DNA from: Gemmatimonadota bacterium
Lineage (GTDB): Bacteria > Gemmatimonadota > Gemmatimonadetes > Longimicrobiales > Gaopeijiaceae
Length of the DNA: 34,839 bases
Assembly (NCBI GenBank): GCA_012267435.1
Contig: JAAXGM010000030.1
Coordinates: 2,653 to 37,491, forward strand
Direction: 5' to 3'
Below, in pieces: positions 1-12,029 of this stretch. Numbering within the stretch: the first letter of the stretch is position 1; every line of letters starts with the position of its first letter. A program made the translations under genes and the position numbers. The notes below the pieces were generated by a model. The model made no database searches, was not told where the DNA came from, and was given only the letters and a program-made list of their open reading frames with translations.

Positions 1-89
1 CCGTCGGACAGGAGAAAGCCACGGTCGTCCGCGGCGACGCGGGCTTCACCCCTCGGCAGGTACTCGCCGTTCAGATAGACCGTGTCCAC
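1..89 (-). CDS. Class IV PLP aminotransferase, N-terminal fragment (D-amino-acid or branched-chain aminotransferase family)
   Basis: Only the first 29 codons are visible; the gene continues past the left edge. The likely start is a GTG at 89-87, one base after the pspA stop. The fragment reads as a short beta strand with YLNGEYLP followed by DRGFLLSDG. These correspond to the YxNGxxxP and DRGFxxGDG motifs at the N-terminus of class IV (fold type IV) aminotransferases such as D-alanine aminotransferase, 4-amino-4-deoxychorismate lyase and IlvE. The catalytic lysine and substrate-specificity residues are outside the window, so the amino acid it acts on cannot be named. No strong Shine-Dalgarno is visible, and tight spacing suggests it is translated from the pspA message. 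The N-terminal motif is clear; the exact family member is a guess. Confidence 0.62.
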   Translation of the reverse strand, partial: MDTVYLNGEYLPRGEARVAADDRGFLLSD

Positions 90-90
90 G

Positions 91-954
91 TCACGACCCG
101 TCGTTTCTGCCAAGCCGCTCGAACTCCTCGAGGAGCTGAGCCTCGTGTATGGGCTCGACGGAAGCGGAGGATCCGGCGTCGGAATCGTCGGCTTCCACGT
201 CTTCCCCGGATGCGGTTTCGGCGGACCCGCCCCCGGCGGTGAGCTGCCGCGGAGGCTCGGGCGCGCCTCCCGGGAGCAACCCCATCTGCGCCTTCAGGGT
301 CAGCAGACGGTCGTCGAGTCCGGCGCCTTCGCCCCCCGATTCCAGCCTCAGGAACTCGTCTTCGAGCGAATCTCCGGTCAGTGCCTCGGTGACTTCCGCC
401 TGAGCGAGGCTGCGGCGCTCCTCATCCTCGATCTTGGCCGCCATGCGGTTGAACGCGTCGAACGCCGACTGGTCCGACAGCCCGGACATGGTGGCGTGGA
501 TGCGTTTCTGCGCCTGAGCGCGCTTCTGCTTCGCGATCAGGAGGTTCCGCTTGCGCTTCGCCTCCTCGATCTTGTCGTTCAGGGTCCGGAGCGATGCCTT
601 GAGCTTCTCCGTCTCCTCTTTCTGCGCGCGCCAGGTTTGTTCCAGCGCCCCCGCGCGCTGGGTGTGTTCCTGCTGTCGCCCCAGAGCCTGCATGGCGAGG
701 TCGTCACGGCCCTCCCTCACGGCCAGCTCCGCCCGCTTCTGCCACGCCTGGGCCTGCTTGACCTCGGCATCGAGCTGGGCTCCGAGCTTGCGCTCGTCCG
801 CGATCGCACCGGCGACATCGCGCTTCGCCTTGGCCAGCTGGTCCCGCATGTCGAGGATGATCTGGTTGAGCATCTTCTCCGGGTTTTCCGCCTTCGCGAT
901 CAGGTCGTTGATGTTCGACTTGATGAGCGTCGACAGCTTCTGGAAGATTCCCAT
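91..954 (-). CDS. pspA: PspA/IM30 (Vipp1) family membrane-remodelling protein with C-terminal extension
   Basis: This is a 287-residue ESCRT-III-like protein expected to bind the inner face of the cytoplasmic membrane and form helical or ring polymers during envelope stress. The first 20 residues (MGIFQKLSTLIKSNINDLI) form the family's amphipathic membrane-binding helix. Residues ~25-220 are almost entirely charged heptad-rich coiled coil, including the family's NPEKML segment at 24-29. Canonical PspA ends near residue 222. Here a Gly/Pro/Ser and acidic linker (~228-266) leads to a short predicted helix at ~267-282, an arrangement reminiscent of Vipp1 rather than PspA. The start ATG is preceded by GGAGGG about 9 bases upstream. 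The gene follows the YbjN-like gene by 4 bp, so the two form one unit. No PspB, PspC or PspF gene is visible. Confidence 0.93.
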   Translation of the reverse strand: MGIFQKLSTLIKSNINDLIAKAENPEKMLNQIILDMRDQLAKAKRDVAGAIADERKLGAQLDAEVKQAQAWQKRAELAVREGRDDLAMQALGRQQEHTQRAGALEQTWRAQKEETEKLKASLRTLNDKIEEAKRKRNLLIAKQKRAQAQKRIHATMSGLSDQSAFDAFNRMAAKIEDEERRSLAQAEVTEALTGDSLEDEFLRLESGGEGAGLDDRLLTLKAQMGLLPGGAPEPPRQLTAGGGSAETASGEDVEADDSDAGSSASVEPIHEAQLLEEFERLGRNDGS

Positions 955-958
955 GAGT

Positions 959-1378
959 TCAGCCCTCCATCGCCTGCGGTGCGCTGCCTGCCTGCGCCAG
1001 GTCGCGGATACTGCCCATGTGACTCGACGCCGCGAGCTGAAGGCTCTCGATCGAGGCTTGGAGCTCGGTGAAGTCCAGGTGCTCCAGTTCGAGGGTGTCG
1101 GTGAGGATCAGCTCCCCCTCCTCGATTCCGTAGGCGCCGTGCACGATGTCGGTCGCGTTGAGTTCCAGCAGTGTGCGGTACAGCCCGGTGAGTTCGTCCT
1201 CCGGTTCCGCCGGAAGATCCATCATCTTGAGGCGCAGCACCAGCACGGGATCCGAGTGGTGGACCACCACGCCCGCGCCTCCATTGTCGCCGTGTGCGAG
1301 GAACATGCCCTCGTCCACCTCTTCATAGTCCAGATCCATGCGGATCAGGAAGCCCTCGACATCCTCTCGACTTACCAT
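959..1378 (-). CDS. YbjN-domain / type III secretion chaperone-like protein
   Basis: This is a 139-residue soluble acidic protein with no signal peptide or membrane segment. The pattern is an N-terminal helix (REDVEGFLIRMDLDYEEVDEG), beta strands around LAHGDNGGAGVVVHH and VLVLRLKMMDLP, then a long helix rich in Leu and Glu. This resembles the YbjN / CesT-like chaperone fold. The start ATG at 1378 is chosen because it begins the conserved part and has GGAG seven bases upstream; the open frame extends further upstream without coding character. It lies 4 bp before pspA. YbjN-type proteins often sit beside stress or motility genes, but their biochemical role is poorly defined, so none is asserted here. 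Confidence 0.72.
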   Translation of the reverse strand: MVSREDVEGFLIRMDLDYEEVDEGMFLAHGDNGGAGVVVHHSDPVLVLRLKMMDLPAEPEDELTGLYRTLLELNATDIVHGAYGIEEGELILTDTLELEHLDFTELQASIESLQLAASSHMGSIRDLAQAGSAPQAMEG

Positions 1379-1466
1379 GACTTGACTCCGTCTCCGGGGC
1401 GGGGGGCAGGTGGCTCCGCCCGCTCCTGGTGTCCGCGTGCTCGCCGGGCGGGTGCTTCCGGCCGCG

Positions 1467-1488
1467 GGCGCGACCGGAATGTCGCGCC
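1467..1488 (-). promoter_or_regulatory. Perfect 8-bp stem-loop in the putative 5' leader of ybjN-pspA
   Basis: On the minus strand GGCGCGAC, a 6-base loop and GTCGCGCC form a perfect hairpin. There is no T tract after it, so it does not look like an intrinsic terminator of uvrA. It lies just downstream of the candidate extended -10 box at 1503-1511. If that box is used, the hairpin would sit at the very 5' end of a leader of about 118 nt. It could affect mRNA stability or start-site access; this is inference. Confidence 0.4.
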
Positions 1489-1502
1489 ATCCGGCGGCAT
1501 AA

Positions 1503-1511
1503 CCTATAACA
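1503..1511 (-). promoter_or_regulatory. Candidate extended -10 promoter element for the ybjN-pspA unit
   Basis: In the 181-bp gap between uvrA and ybjN, the minus strand carries TGTTATAGG, matching the extended -10 pattern TGn plus a hexamer that fits TATAAT at four of six positions. It stands in a short AT-rich island (about 1499-1515) inside very GC-rich DNA. No convincing -35 hexamer lies 16-18 bases upstream. The rest of the gap holds the hairpin at 1467-1488 and a GGCCCGCGGGCC palindrome (1549-1560) that abuts the uvrA stop. I see no gene in this gap. Confidence 0.35.
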
Positions 1512-1559
1512 TTAGCAGACGCGACGGCGCGGGGGCCAGTTTCGGCACGGCCCGCGGGC

Positions 1560-4447
<2,888 letters not shown>

Positions 4448-4451
<4 letters not shown>

Positions 4452-7400
4452 CTGCCCCACTCGCGGTAGACGAAAAGCCCCAGCGAATGCGCGTAGGTTG
4501 GGCCGCTCTGCTGGACCCCGAGCACGCCCCGGCGCAGGAGCGGGTCCTCGGCGAAGCTCTCGAAGCTCCACAGGTCGGCGAAACGCCACTCCAGGCGTGC
4601 GTTGGGAATGCGGGTGCGCGTCTGGGTGGCGGTCCCGACCGGAGCCAGGTCGACGGAGAGGAATACATCGTCCCACAGGTATCGGCCAAACTCGATCTGT
4701 GTGGAGGCGAGGGTGCCCAGCAGGCTGGGATCGGGGCCGAGGCGCCGCGTGGCCCGCTGGTTGGAGACGGCGAAGTAGTCCAGGAAGCCGATCTCCTGCG
4801 CCACGGCCTCCTGAAACTCGTCCGCCAGCCGACCCAGACCGAGCGATAGACCGTCGGTGATGATCGCCCCGCCCAGGAGTGACGACTCGCCGGAGCCCAG
4901 CAGCGCCGGAGGCCGGCCGAACACCAGGTAACTGACCAGCTCCGGTTCCTCGATGGGCACGGCCGCGTCGCTGGTCAGCGACACCGAAGGAGCCACCAGG
5001 GTGCCGCCCACGTTGGCGATCACGTTCAGCGGGCTGTCCCCGGCACGTAGGCGGGCGACCGCCTGGATGTCCAGGTTTGGATTGACGCCGGGAATGCCGA
5101 TGAACTCGAGGGTGCCCTCCTGCACCACGAAGCGGCGGCCGAAGTAGTTGTAGGATCCGCGGATGGCCGCTAGCTCCCCGACCGCCACGAAGCGGCGCGC
5201 GCCGCGGTCGTACTCGAGCTCCAGGTCGCCGTCGATCTCCATGTCGATCTGGCGGCTGCGCAGCCAACTGTCGCTCTCCACGCCCAGCTGGATGTCCGCG
5301 ACCAGGTTGTCGAGGAACGGGTTCTGTCCCGCTTCGATGATGGGCAGAACCCCGGCCAGGGTGGTGTCCACGGCGGCGAAGAAGGTGGTGTCCGCCAGGT
5401 CCACGATGGTCTGGTAGCGCGCGAACTCGTCCAGGTAGAGGGTGCCCTGTTCGACGTCCAGGGTCCCCCGCACGACCGGGCTGCGATAGTTTCCCGTCAG
5501 GCGCAGCCGCCCGCCGACCACTCCCTCGATGTCGTAGCGGTTGACCGCCCTGAAGCTGGTTCCGTCGATGGCGAGGTCGAGGGCCGGGTCGCGCAGGGGG
5601 CGCAGGTGCAGCGACCCGTTCACCTGGGCGAGGCCACCGGAACGCAGGCTGGCCGAGAGGGTGGCGCGCGCGTCCTCGGTGAACCCCAGCACGGCTTCCA
5701 CATCCGTGTACCGGACCCCTAGTTCCGGCAGGCCGAGGACGCCTCCACTCAGGGACAGCTCGCCGTTCGTGCGCATGCTCGCCGGAGGACCGGTAAGACG
5801 CAGTTCCCCGTCGACCAAGCCCTCCACGTCGTCGAGGCCGGGAATCACACGGGACACGACTGCAAGCGGAAACTCCCGCGCAACCAGGTCGATGTCCATC
5901 GATTCCTCGGGGAAACGGGCGGGCACCCGCTGAAGCTCCAGAGCCGCGGCCAGCGCGCCCCGGGCGGACAGCACCCGTGCTTCCTGGCTCCACGCCTCGA
6001 CCTGACCCGTGATTCGTCGGCCCAGATACTCGAGGTCGCCCGCTACCCGGGTGAGGTCCACGTTGCCGTATCCCAGGCCATCCGCCTGGAAGGAAGCCTC
6101 CATTCGAGGGTTGTCCCCGGTTTGGGATACCCGCAGGTCGAGGCTTACCACTCCGTGAAGGTCGCCTTCCTCCAGGTTGGTCAGCTGCGCCACGTGGGTC
6201 AGGCGCTCAAGCGGGAGGCTGCGCACCACCAGCTCGAAGTCCGCCGGGCCGGGGCCGCGCGGGATGATGCCGTCGGCTTCGATCCTCATGCCGCCCGGGC
6301 CGGGTCGCGTGAAACTGAAGTCGTCGACCACGAAACGCTCGCCATCCCACAGGAGGCGCGCCGGCCCGCCGAGATTCCAGCGGCCGCCGGCGAAGCGGGT
6401 AGTGAGCTCGTCAAGGTGGAGCACCCCGCCGGTTGAGTCCGCCTGGTAGGTGGCGCGGGCCTGGTAGCTCCCTTCGCCCGAGCGCCGCAGGTCGGCGCGC
6501 AGCCGGCCCTCGGATCGGGAAAGGTCCAGGTCGATGGCGGCGGAGGCGAAATCCCTGCCTTCGACCGCGAAGGAGTCGGTGAGGATGGAGGCGACGAGCC
6601 GCCCCTCGGTCCCCGGCAGGCCGTCGACCCGAAGGCCCAGCTCGGCCCGGCCGATCGCGTTGTCGCGAAAGCGAAAGCCTTCGATGGTGACGACGCCATC
6701 CGCCGCGAACCGGTCGACCGCGCCGCGCAAGGTGGCTTCGGCGGTGACACGCCCAGCGACCTCGATCTCTCTCAGCAGGGGAAGTGTGTCGGGATCGATT
6801 CCCTCGAGGCGCAGCAACTCGATCTCCAGGCGCGACAACGTGTCGGCCGCGATCATCGGGCCGGCCATGAAGAAGGGCCGCAGGCCATCCAGTGATTCGC
6901 TGGCGAAAGCGACGCGGACCTCTCCGGGCTGGATACCCTCCGCGAGACCCAGGTCCCCGGATGCGTCCAGCGTGCCCAGGCTGGTCGCAGCGTGCAGCGT
7001 GTCCAGGGTGGCCGCTCCCGCCTCCAGCCGAAACGCCGAGCGCGCCGAGTCCACGGCGACCACCCCCACCATGGCGGAAGCGATGCGAGCCCGCACGTCG
7101 GCCGCGACCGAGTCGGGCCGGAGCCCGCGACCGTCCACGAACACGCCGCCGGTCACGATCGTGGGTTCCGGAAGTTCGGGCACGATGCGCGAGAGGTGGA
7201 AGTCGCGCACCTCCGTCTCGGCCTGATAGCTGCGGCCGATGTCGCGCGCGTCGAGGCGCGCGTTCATCGCCAGAGGCCCCGCCGGGGTCTCGAGGTCGAC
7301 CTCCACCGCAAGGTCCGCGAGGGGCCCGCGCGCGCTCACGGCACCGGTGACTTCGCCGGTCAGCGGCAGGGACGGGAAGTACGTGCCCAGCGCGGTGAAC

Positions 7401-8947
7401 GACAGCGGTTGGAGGTTGCCGGACAAGTCCACGAACGTTGCGTCGTCCCCTCGTCCGACCGTGCCGCCGACGGTGATGTCCGACTGCGGGAGCCCCGTAG
7501 CCGCATGCGCCGCCGACGCGACGAAGTCAATGCCGTCCGACAGACGTCCTTCAGCCTCGATGCGGAGTGAACCCGAGCCTCCGATGGCGACGCGCTCGTC
7601 CATTTCGCCCAGCAGGCTGTACTGGAACGGCATCGACGTGAGGGAGAAGCCGGTCACGCCCGGGTTCGGCCCGAGGTGCACCCGCCCCCCGAATTCCAAC
7701 CGGGAAGAGGCGGCGGCTCCGGCGGTCGCGACCGTCTCGAGTTCGCCGGAAACCTCCAGGTCCCCCGTCCCGCCCCGCATGCGCACGCCGCCGCTGAGCG
7801 CGCCGCGCCACGGGAGCGGCGGGCTCAGCCACGGATCGAACGCGGAGACACGCAGTTCCCGGAGGCCGAGGTCGCCGTCCAGAAGCAGGGAATCCGGCGT
7901 GAGGGTCAGGGTGAGGCGACCCTCGAGTCGCCCGTCGGCGGTGCCGAGATCGAGGGAGGAAAAGGCGAGCGACGTCAACCCCGGCCTCAGGGTCAGGCCC
8001 AGTTCCAGAGACCCTCGCGCCGGAGGCAGCTCCGGAACCAGCCAGTGGATGTCCTCGAGGGCCGCAACCGGAGCGCTCAGGCTAGCGTTGATGCGCAGGT
8101 CCCCGTCCCAGGCGACCGCGCCCGTTCCCGACATTTCGGTCTCCGGAAGCCGGAGACGTTCGGCGTCGAAGTAGAGTCCGTCCTCTCCCACGAGGATATG
8201 CCCGCGATAGTCGGCCAGCTCGAAAGGTTCCTCGGTCATGCTCCCCCGCAGGGAGAGCGCGAACACCTCGAGGGTGGTCCGCTCCGCTCCGAATTCCACC
8301 TCCCGCAACCGCCCGTGGATACGGCTGAAGCGCCGTTCGCGCACGAAGCCGTCGCCGCCCGGAGCCGGCACAACCCCCGTGCTTCCCGGAGGCGAGTCCG
8401 TGACCATGCGCACGATGACGTCGCCGTCGAACACGGAAATGTCGCGCAGGACCAGGATGGGTTCCTCGTCCCCCGGCTCGGACTGGAGGTTGGGCGCGGT
8501 GGCCGCTTCCCGCGGATCCGCAAGGATACGGCTCCAGTTCGACTCGTCTTTCCCGGGACCGCGCTCGACCGTCAGCACGGGGTTCCACAGCTCCAGTCCG
8601 GCCAGGGCGAACTCCCCGCCGAGCAGGCCCCGGAGCGAATAGCGAACGCGGATCGAGTCCGCGCGGAAGGAATGGGGTCGCCCCGCCTCCGCGATGGTGA
8701 CGCCGGACAGCGAGACCCCGGCGAGCAGGTTGGCGGAGCGGATCCCCGAGACCGCGACGTCCGCGCTCAAGCGTGACGACACCCGACCGAGGACCGCCTC
8801 CACGGCGATGCGCTGGCCCGGCCTGGTGTACACCAGCGCCGCCGCCACACACAGGAGCGCGGCCAGCGACAGGCCCGCGATGGGCAGAACCCGTCCGCGG
8901 CGGCTGGATCCCCCTCCGGTTTCCCCGGCGGGCCCTGTGCCGGACAT
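4448..8947 (-). CDS. tamB: TamB-type translocation and assembly module / AsmA-like bridge protein (DUF490)
   Basis: This 1499-residue protein is expected to be anchored in the inner membrane and to span the periplasm as a long beta-taco groove that moves phospholipid or assists outer-membrane protein insertion with an Omp85 partner. A single transmembrane segment lies at residues ~20-40 after a short Arg-containing cytoplasmic tail. The bulk is a repetitive beta-strand pattern (alternating hydrophobic residues with many Gly and Asp). The C-terminal ~350 residues carry the DUF490/TamB signature, with segments such as [19 protein letters not shown] and [12 protein letters not shown], and end in the aromatic FVYREWGR. 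The start ATG at 8947 overlaps the stop of the Omp85 gene by one base (TGATG), and the stop overlaps uvrA as ATGA. The direct coupling to an Omp85 gene supports a TamA/TamB-type pair. Confidence 0.93.
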
Positions 8948-11163
8948 CAGAAGACCTGTCCCAGAGAGAGATGGAGCTGAAGCCGGCTCAGCGACCAATC
9001 CGCGGATTCGCCGTACAGCACCGGGTGCGGAAGTATCTCGAGCCGACCCGAGCGAACGAAGTCGGGCGCGGCGGCCAGCCTCGCCTCGTCGTGATCGACG
9101 GCGGGATGGTGGGGCCGGATCCCGGAGGTCAGGACGCGTTGTTCTTCGCCCCCGCCCAGCCGGTACGCCAGGTCCAGTCGCAGTGGACCGATGGCGGTGA
9201 AGTAACGGACGCCCATCCCCGGGGCCCATTCGAGGCGCGCGCGTTCCCGGGAGCCGTCGTCGGACCAGACCTGCCCGAAGTCGAGAAACAGGGTTCCCTG
9301 CCAGTCCGCGGAGCCGAGCGGAAAGCGCACCTCGACGTTGCCCTCGAGTAGCCGGCTGCCTCCCGTGGGATTGGACGTGAAGCGGTCGTCGTCAAGGGTG
9401 CGCGGATCGCAGGTAAAGTCGATGATCTGATCCGGAGTACACGGCGCCGGGCCGCCGTCTCCCGGGTCCAGCAACGTCTCCACATCCACGAACAGCACGC
9501 GCGGCCCCAACTGATTGTGCGCGAAGCCGCGCACCGAGGTGGCGCCCCCGGCATAGAACCGCTTCTGCGGGTGCGCGATCTCGGAGCCGACCTCCGGGCC
9601 CAGCGCTCCGAATCCTCCGGCGCCCAGCCATCCTCCGCGGAGCCGTCCGGCCACGACCCATCCCTCCCGGAACTCGCGGAATCCGGAAGCCTCGCCCACG
9701 ACCAGGTTGTAGGCGAAGTCGGATCCGGTCAACCGGGAAGCGTGCTCGGCCTCGGCGCCCAGCGAGTATCCGAGGGCCGGACCGAAGCCTTGGCCCACCC
9801 CCGCGTGCGCGAGGCGGATTCCCACGGGCGAGAGCCAGTTGCTGCGTTGCAGCACCTCTATGCCCTCGAGGTCGCACAACAGGAAGCTGGAGCAGAAGAA
9901 GATGTCCACCGCGTCCAGTTTGCCCGCCGTCGGCTGGAGGAAGATGGTTTGCGATCGTCCCGGCGCGCCCCCCCGGGTGACGGACAGATCGACGCCCAGA
10001 CTCTGACGGACGAAGAGGTCGGGCAGACTCTGCCGCTCCCAGAACACGTTGGCGGCGAAAGAGGTGCGCAGCGAGAACAGGCGGGGCTGTGAGAACTGGG
10101 CCGAGAGCGACCAGTTGGAGCGGCCGTACGGACCGGTTCCGGCGTCGCGGCAGAGCGTGGAGTTGAGCGGGGAGTTGAGGATGTTCGAAAGCCGTCCGAG
10201 AACTTGCAGGCGGCGTCCGCCCCCGGAGAAGTTCCGGCTGGTCCAGCTGGCTTCGGTGTTGACGCAGTCGGCCGTGCTCCAGCCGCCTCCCGCGCGATAT
10301 CGGTGAATGTCGCCCTCGACGACCGAGACCGAGACCGGGATTACGCCGTCCGGCCGCGAGTCCAGTTCCTCCGTTACCGCGACATTGCTGAAGACTTCCA
10401 TGCCGTAGAGGTTGCGCCGGGCCTCGAAGACGAGTTCGGCGTCGTAGGGGCTGCCTTCGCGGAAGGGAATCATGCCCATTATGACGCGCCGGTCGACTCT
10501 TTCGTTTCCATCGATGGAGATGGGCCCGAAGCGCGCCGGAGTTCCCTTCAAGACGTCGAAGTTGACGCGCGCGCGATACGGCCGCGCCGCCGGGATCAGG
10601 ATGTCGAGCAGAACCTCGGCGTGGGCGTATCCGGCGTTCCGTAAGCGGATGGTGAGGGAGTCGCGGGCCGCCCCCAACGCCATCTGGTCGAGCGTTTCGC
10701 CCGCGCGCACCGGGAGGTCGTCTAGGAGATCCAGGTCGCCGGGCCGGTCGAGCCCGTTGAAGGCCAGGGAATCGATGAGCACCGGCCGTCCCTCGTCGAT
10801 GCGGAACGTGATCCGGACCCCCTCCCCGGTGCGGTCCAGGGTCGGGCCGATGAGGGCTTCCCGGTATCCGCGCCGGTAGTAGAAGAGCTGCAAGCGCACC
10901 ACGTCGCGTTCGAATTCGCGCGGATTCAGGAAGTGTTCGTTGATCGCGAAGGAGCGTCCCGACCAGCAGAAGAACTTGAGCAGCCACCCGCGGCATTCGG
11001 TGGATCGCGTCATGATGGAGGCGCTTAGCACGCGATCCGGGAAGACCTCGTTCCCCTCAAAACGGAGCGTGACGACCTCTTCCAGCTCCGCCTGGGCCGC
11101 CGCGGGGACGGCGGTCGCAAGCAGCGCGGGGAGGAGCGCCAGGGCCGTCCCGGCTCGAGTCAC
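8947..11163 (-). CDS. Omp85-family outer-membrane assembly protein (BamA/TamA-like, three POTRA domains)
   Basis: The protein has 738 residues with a cleavable signal peptide (residues ~1-25, hydrophobic core LALLPALLATAVP, AxA-type site). I count three POTRA repeats, each with a beta-alpha pattern: around LRFEGNEVF, IDSLAFNGL and GPISIDGNERV. A 16-strand barrel follows from about residue 310, with the Omp85 hallmark VRGF in the segment GGATSVRGFAHNQLGP. Three POTRAs and the adjacent tamB suggest TamA. BamA usually has five and sits near lpxD, skp or fabZ, none of which is here. Three pairs of Cys in the barrel region suggest disulfide-bonded surface loops (for example FFCSSFLLCDL). The start is a GTG at 11163 that overlaps the previous stop as GTGA, placed directly before the signal peptide; no ATG is suitable. 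Confidence 0.9.
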   Translation of the reverse strand: MTRAGTALALLPALLATAVPAAAQAELEEVVTLRFEGNEVFPDRVLSASIMTRSTECRGWLLKFFCWSGRSFAINEHFLNPREFERDVVRLQLFYYRRGYREALIGPTLDRTGEGVRITFRIDEGRPVLIDSLAFNGLDRPGDLDLLDDLPVRAGETLDQMALGAARDSLTIRLRNAGYAHAEVLLDILIPAARPYRARVNFDVLKGTPARFGPISIDGNERVDRRVIMGMIPFREGSPYDAELVFEARRNLYGMEVFSNVAVTEELDSRPDGVIPVSVSVVEGDIHRYRAGGGWSTADCVNTEASWTSRNFSGGGRRLQVLGRLSNILNSPLNSTLCRDAGTGPYGRSNWSLSAQFSQPRLFSLRTSFAANVFWERQSLPDLFVRQSLGVDLSVTRGGAPGRSQTIFLQPTAGKLDAVDIFFCSSFLLCDLEGIEVLQRSNWLSPVGIRLAHAGVGQGFGPALGYSLGAEAEHASRLTGSDFAYNLVVGEASGFREFREGWVVAGRLRGGWLGAGGFGALGPEVGSEIAHPQKRFYAGGATSVRGFAHNQLGPRVLFVDVETLLDPGDGGPAPCTPDQIIDFTCDPRTLDDDRFTSNPTGGSRLLEGNVEVRFPLGSADWQGTLFLDFGQVWSDDGSRERARLEWAPGMGVRYFTAIGPLRLDLAYRLGGGEEQRVLTSGIRPHHPAVDHDEARLAAAPDFVRSGRLEILPHPVLYGESADWSLSRLQLHLSLGQVF

Positions 11164-12029
11164 GCGCTGCTCGCAATACCCGGCGACCGTGGGTGCGCGA
11201 AGTCGCGGCGGGGGAAGGTCTCGCGCGCGACCGGCTGGAAGCCTTCCGCCGGCGGGGAGCGCAGGTACCGAGTCACCGCGATCCCGTCGTTCGTCACCCG
11301 CACCAGGTTGCAGCTGTTCTTGCCCCTCTCCCTTCCGCGTCCCCGGTCGGAAGCCGTGGTGCCGCTGCATACCAGCAGCACGGGCGAATCCGCCGCCTCC
11401 GGTCCGTTCGGCACACCTACCGAGGTGAAGGCGCGATGAAGGTGACCGAAGAGCACCAGTTCCACGCCCATTTCGGCCAGCCGGTTAACGATGCGGCGGG
11501 CGCGGGGGAGGGCCGCGATGCGATCCCCGCCGGGCGCTCCGACCAGCGCGTGGTGCACCACCAGGGCGCGCAGGCCCCCGTTTGCCGCCCGGGCGAACGC
11601 CGCCGCCGCGCGTTCCAGCTGCTCGTCGTCCACGTTGCCGTTCACGATCGTGTGATCGGGCGTGGTGGTGTTGAGCGCGACCACGACCGCTTCGCCGAGG
11701 TCGTATTCGCTGTCGAGTTCGTCCGCGATCCAGCGCCGGTAGTTGCGGAAGGGGGCGGAGGCGCGCTCCCAGAGGCGGTACAGGGGCACATCGTGGTTGC
11801 CGGGCGTGACCACCAGCGGGACTTGGGGAAGACGCTTCAGGTACGCCGCCGCCGCCTCGTATTCGCGGTTCTTCGCGCGCTGGGTGAAGTCCCCCGAGAG
11901 CGCGATCAAGTCGGGCGAGACGTAGTGCGCGAGCGTGAGGAAGTCCTTGGCCGCCTCAGGCGCGTGCGGTCGCCCGAAGTGCAGGTCCGAGCCATGGAGA
12001 ATGGTGAATACGCGGTCGGAACCAGTCAC
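11160..12029 (-). CDS. Calcineurin-like metallophosphoesterase (CpdA-like)
   Basis: This is a 289-residue binuclear metallophosphoesterase. All metal-ligand motifs are visible in order: SDLHFG (DxH) near residue 15, SGDFTQRA (GDxxxR-like) near 45, TPGNHDVP (GNHD) near 75, VVHHALVG near 165 and FGHLHRAF (GHxH) near 205. The GDFTQR and PGNHDVP variants are typical of the class III cyclic-nucleotide phosphodiesterase-like group. The substrate cannot be read from the sequence; cAMP, a nucleotide or a lipid-linked phosphate are all possible. It has no signal peptide, so it should be cytoplasmic. The GTG start overlaps the lgt stop as GTGA, and its own stop overlaps the Omp85 gene as GTGA. It is therefore embedded in an envelope-assembly unit. 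Confidence 0.85.
   Translation of the reverse strand: MTGSDRVFTILHGSDLHFGRPHAPEAAKDFLTLAHYVSPDLIALSGDFTQRAKNREYEAAAAYLKRLPQVPLVVTPGNHDVPLYRLWERASAPFRNYRRWIADELDSEYDLGEAVVVALNTTTPDHTIVNGNVDDEQLERAAAAFARAANGGLRALVVHHALVGAPGGDRIAALPRARRIVNRLAEMGVELVLFGHLHRAFTSVGVPNGPEAADSPVLLVCSGTTASDRGRGRERGKNSCNLVRVTNDGIAVTRYLRSPPAEGFQPVARETFPRRDFAHPRSPGIASSA

Noticed and set aside
1379-1559. Intrinsic terminator after uvrA
   Set aside because: GC-rich inverted repeats exist (1549-1560 and 1467-1488), but neither is followed by a run of T on the minus strand.
4452-5993. A 500-codon N-terminal extension of the uvrA frame
   Set aside because: The extension runs antiparallel in phase to tamB codons and reads as Arg/Gly/Pro-rich noise. 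UvrA begins normally with the [11 protein letters not shown] motif a few residues after the ATG at 4451.
8947-11163. Calling the Omp85 protein BamA outright
   Set aside because: Only three POTRA domains can be counted, and the adjacent gene is tamB rather than lpxD, skp or fabZ. The TamA versus BamA question cannot be settled from this window alone because some phyla use short BamA proteins.
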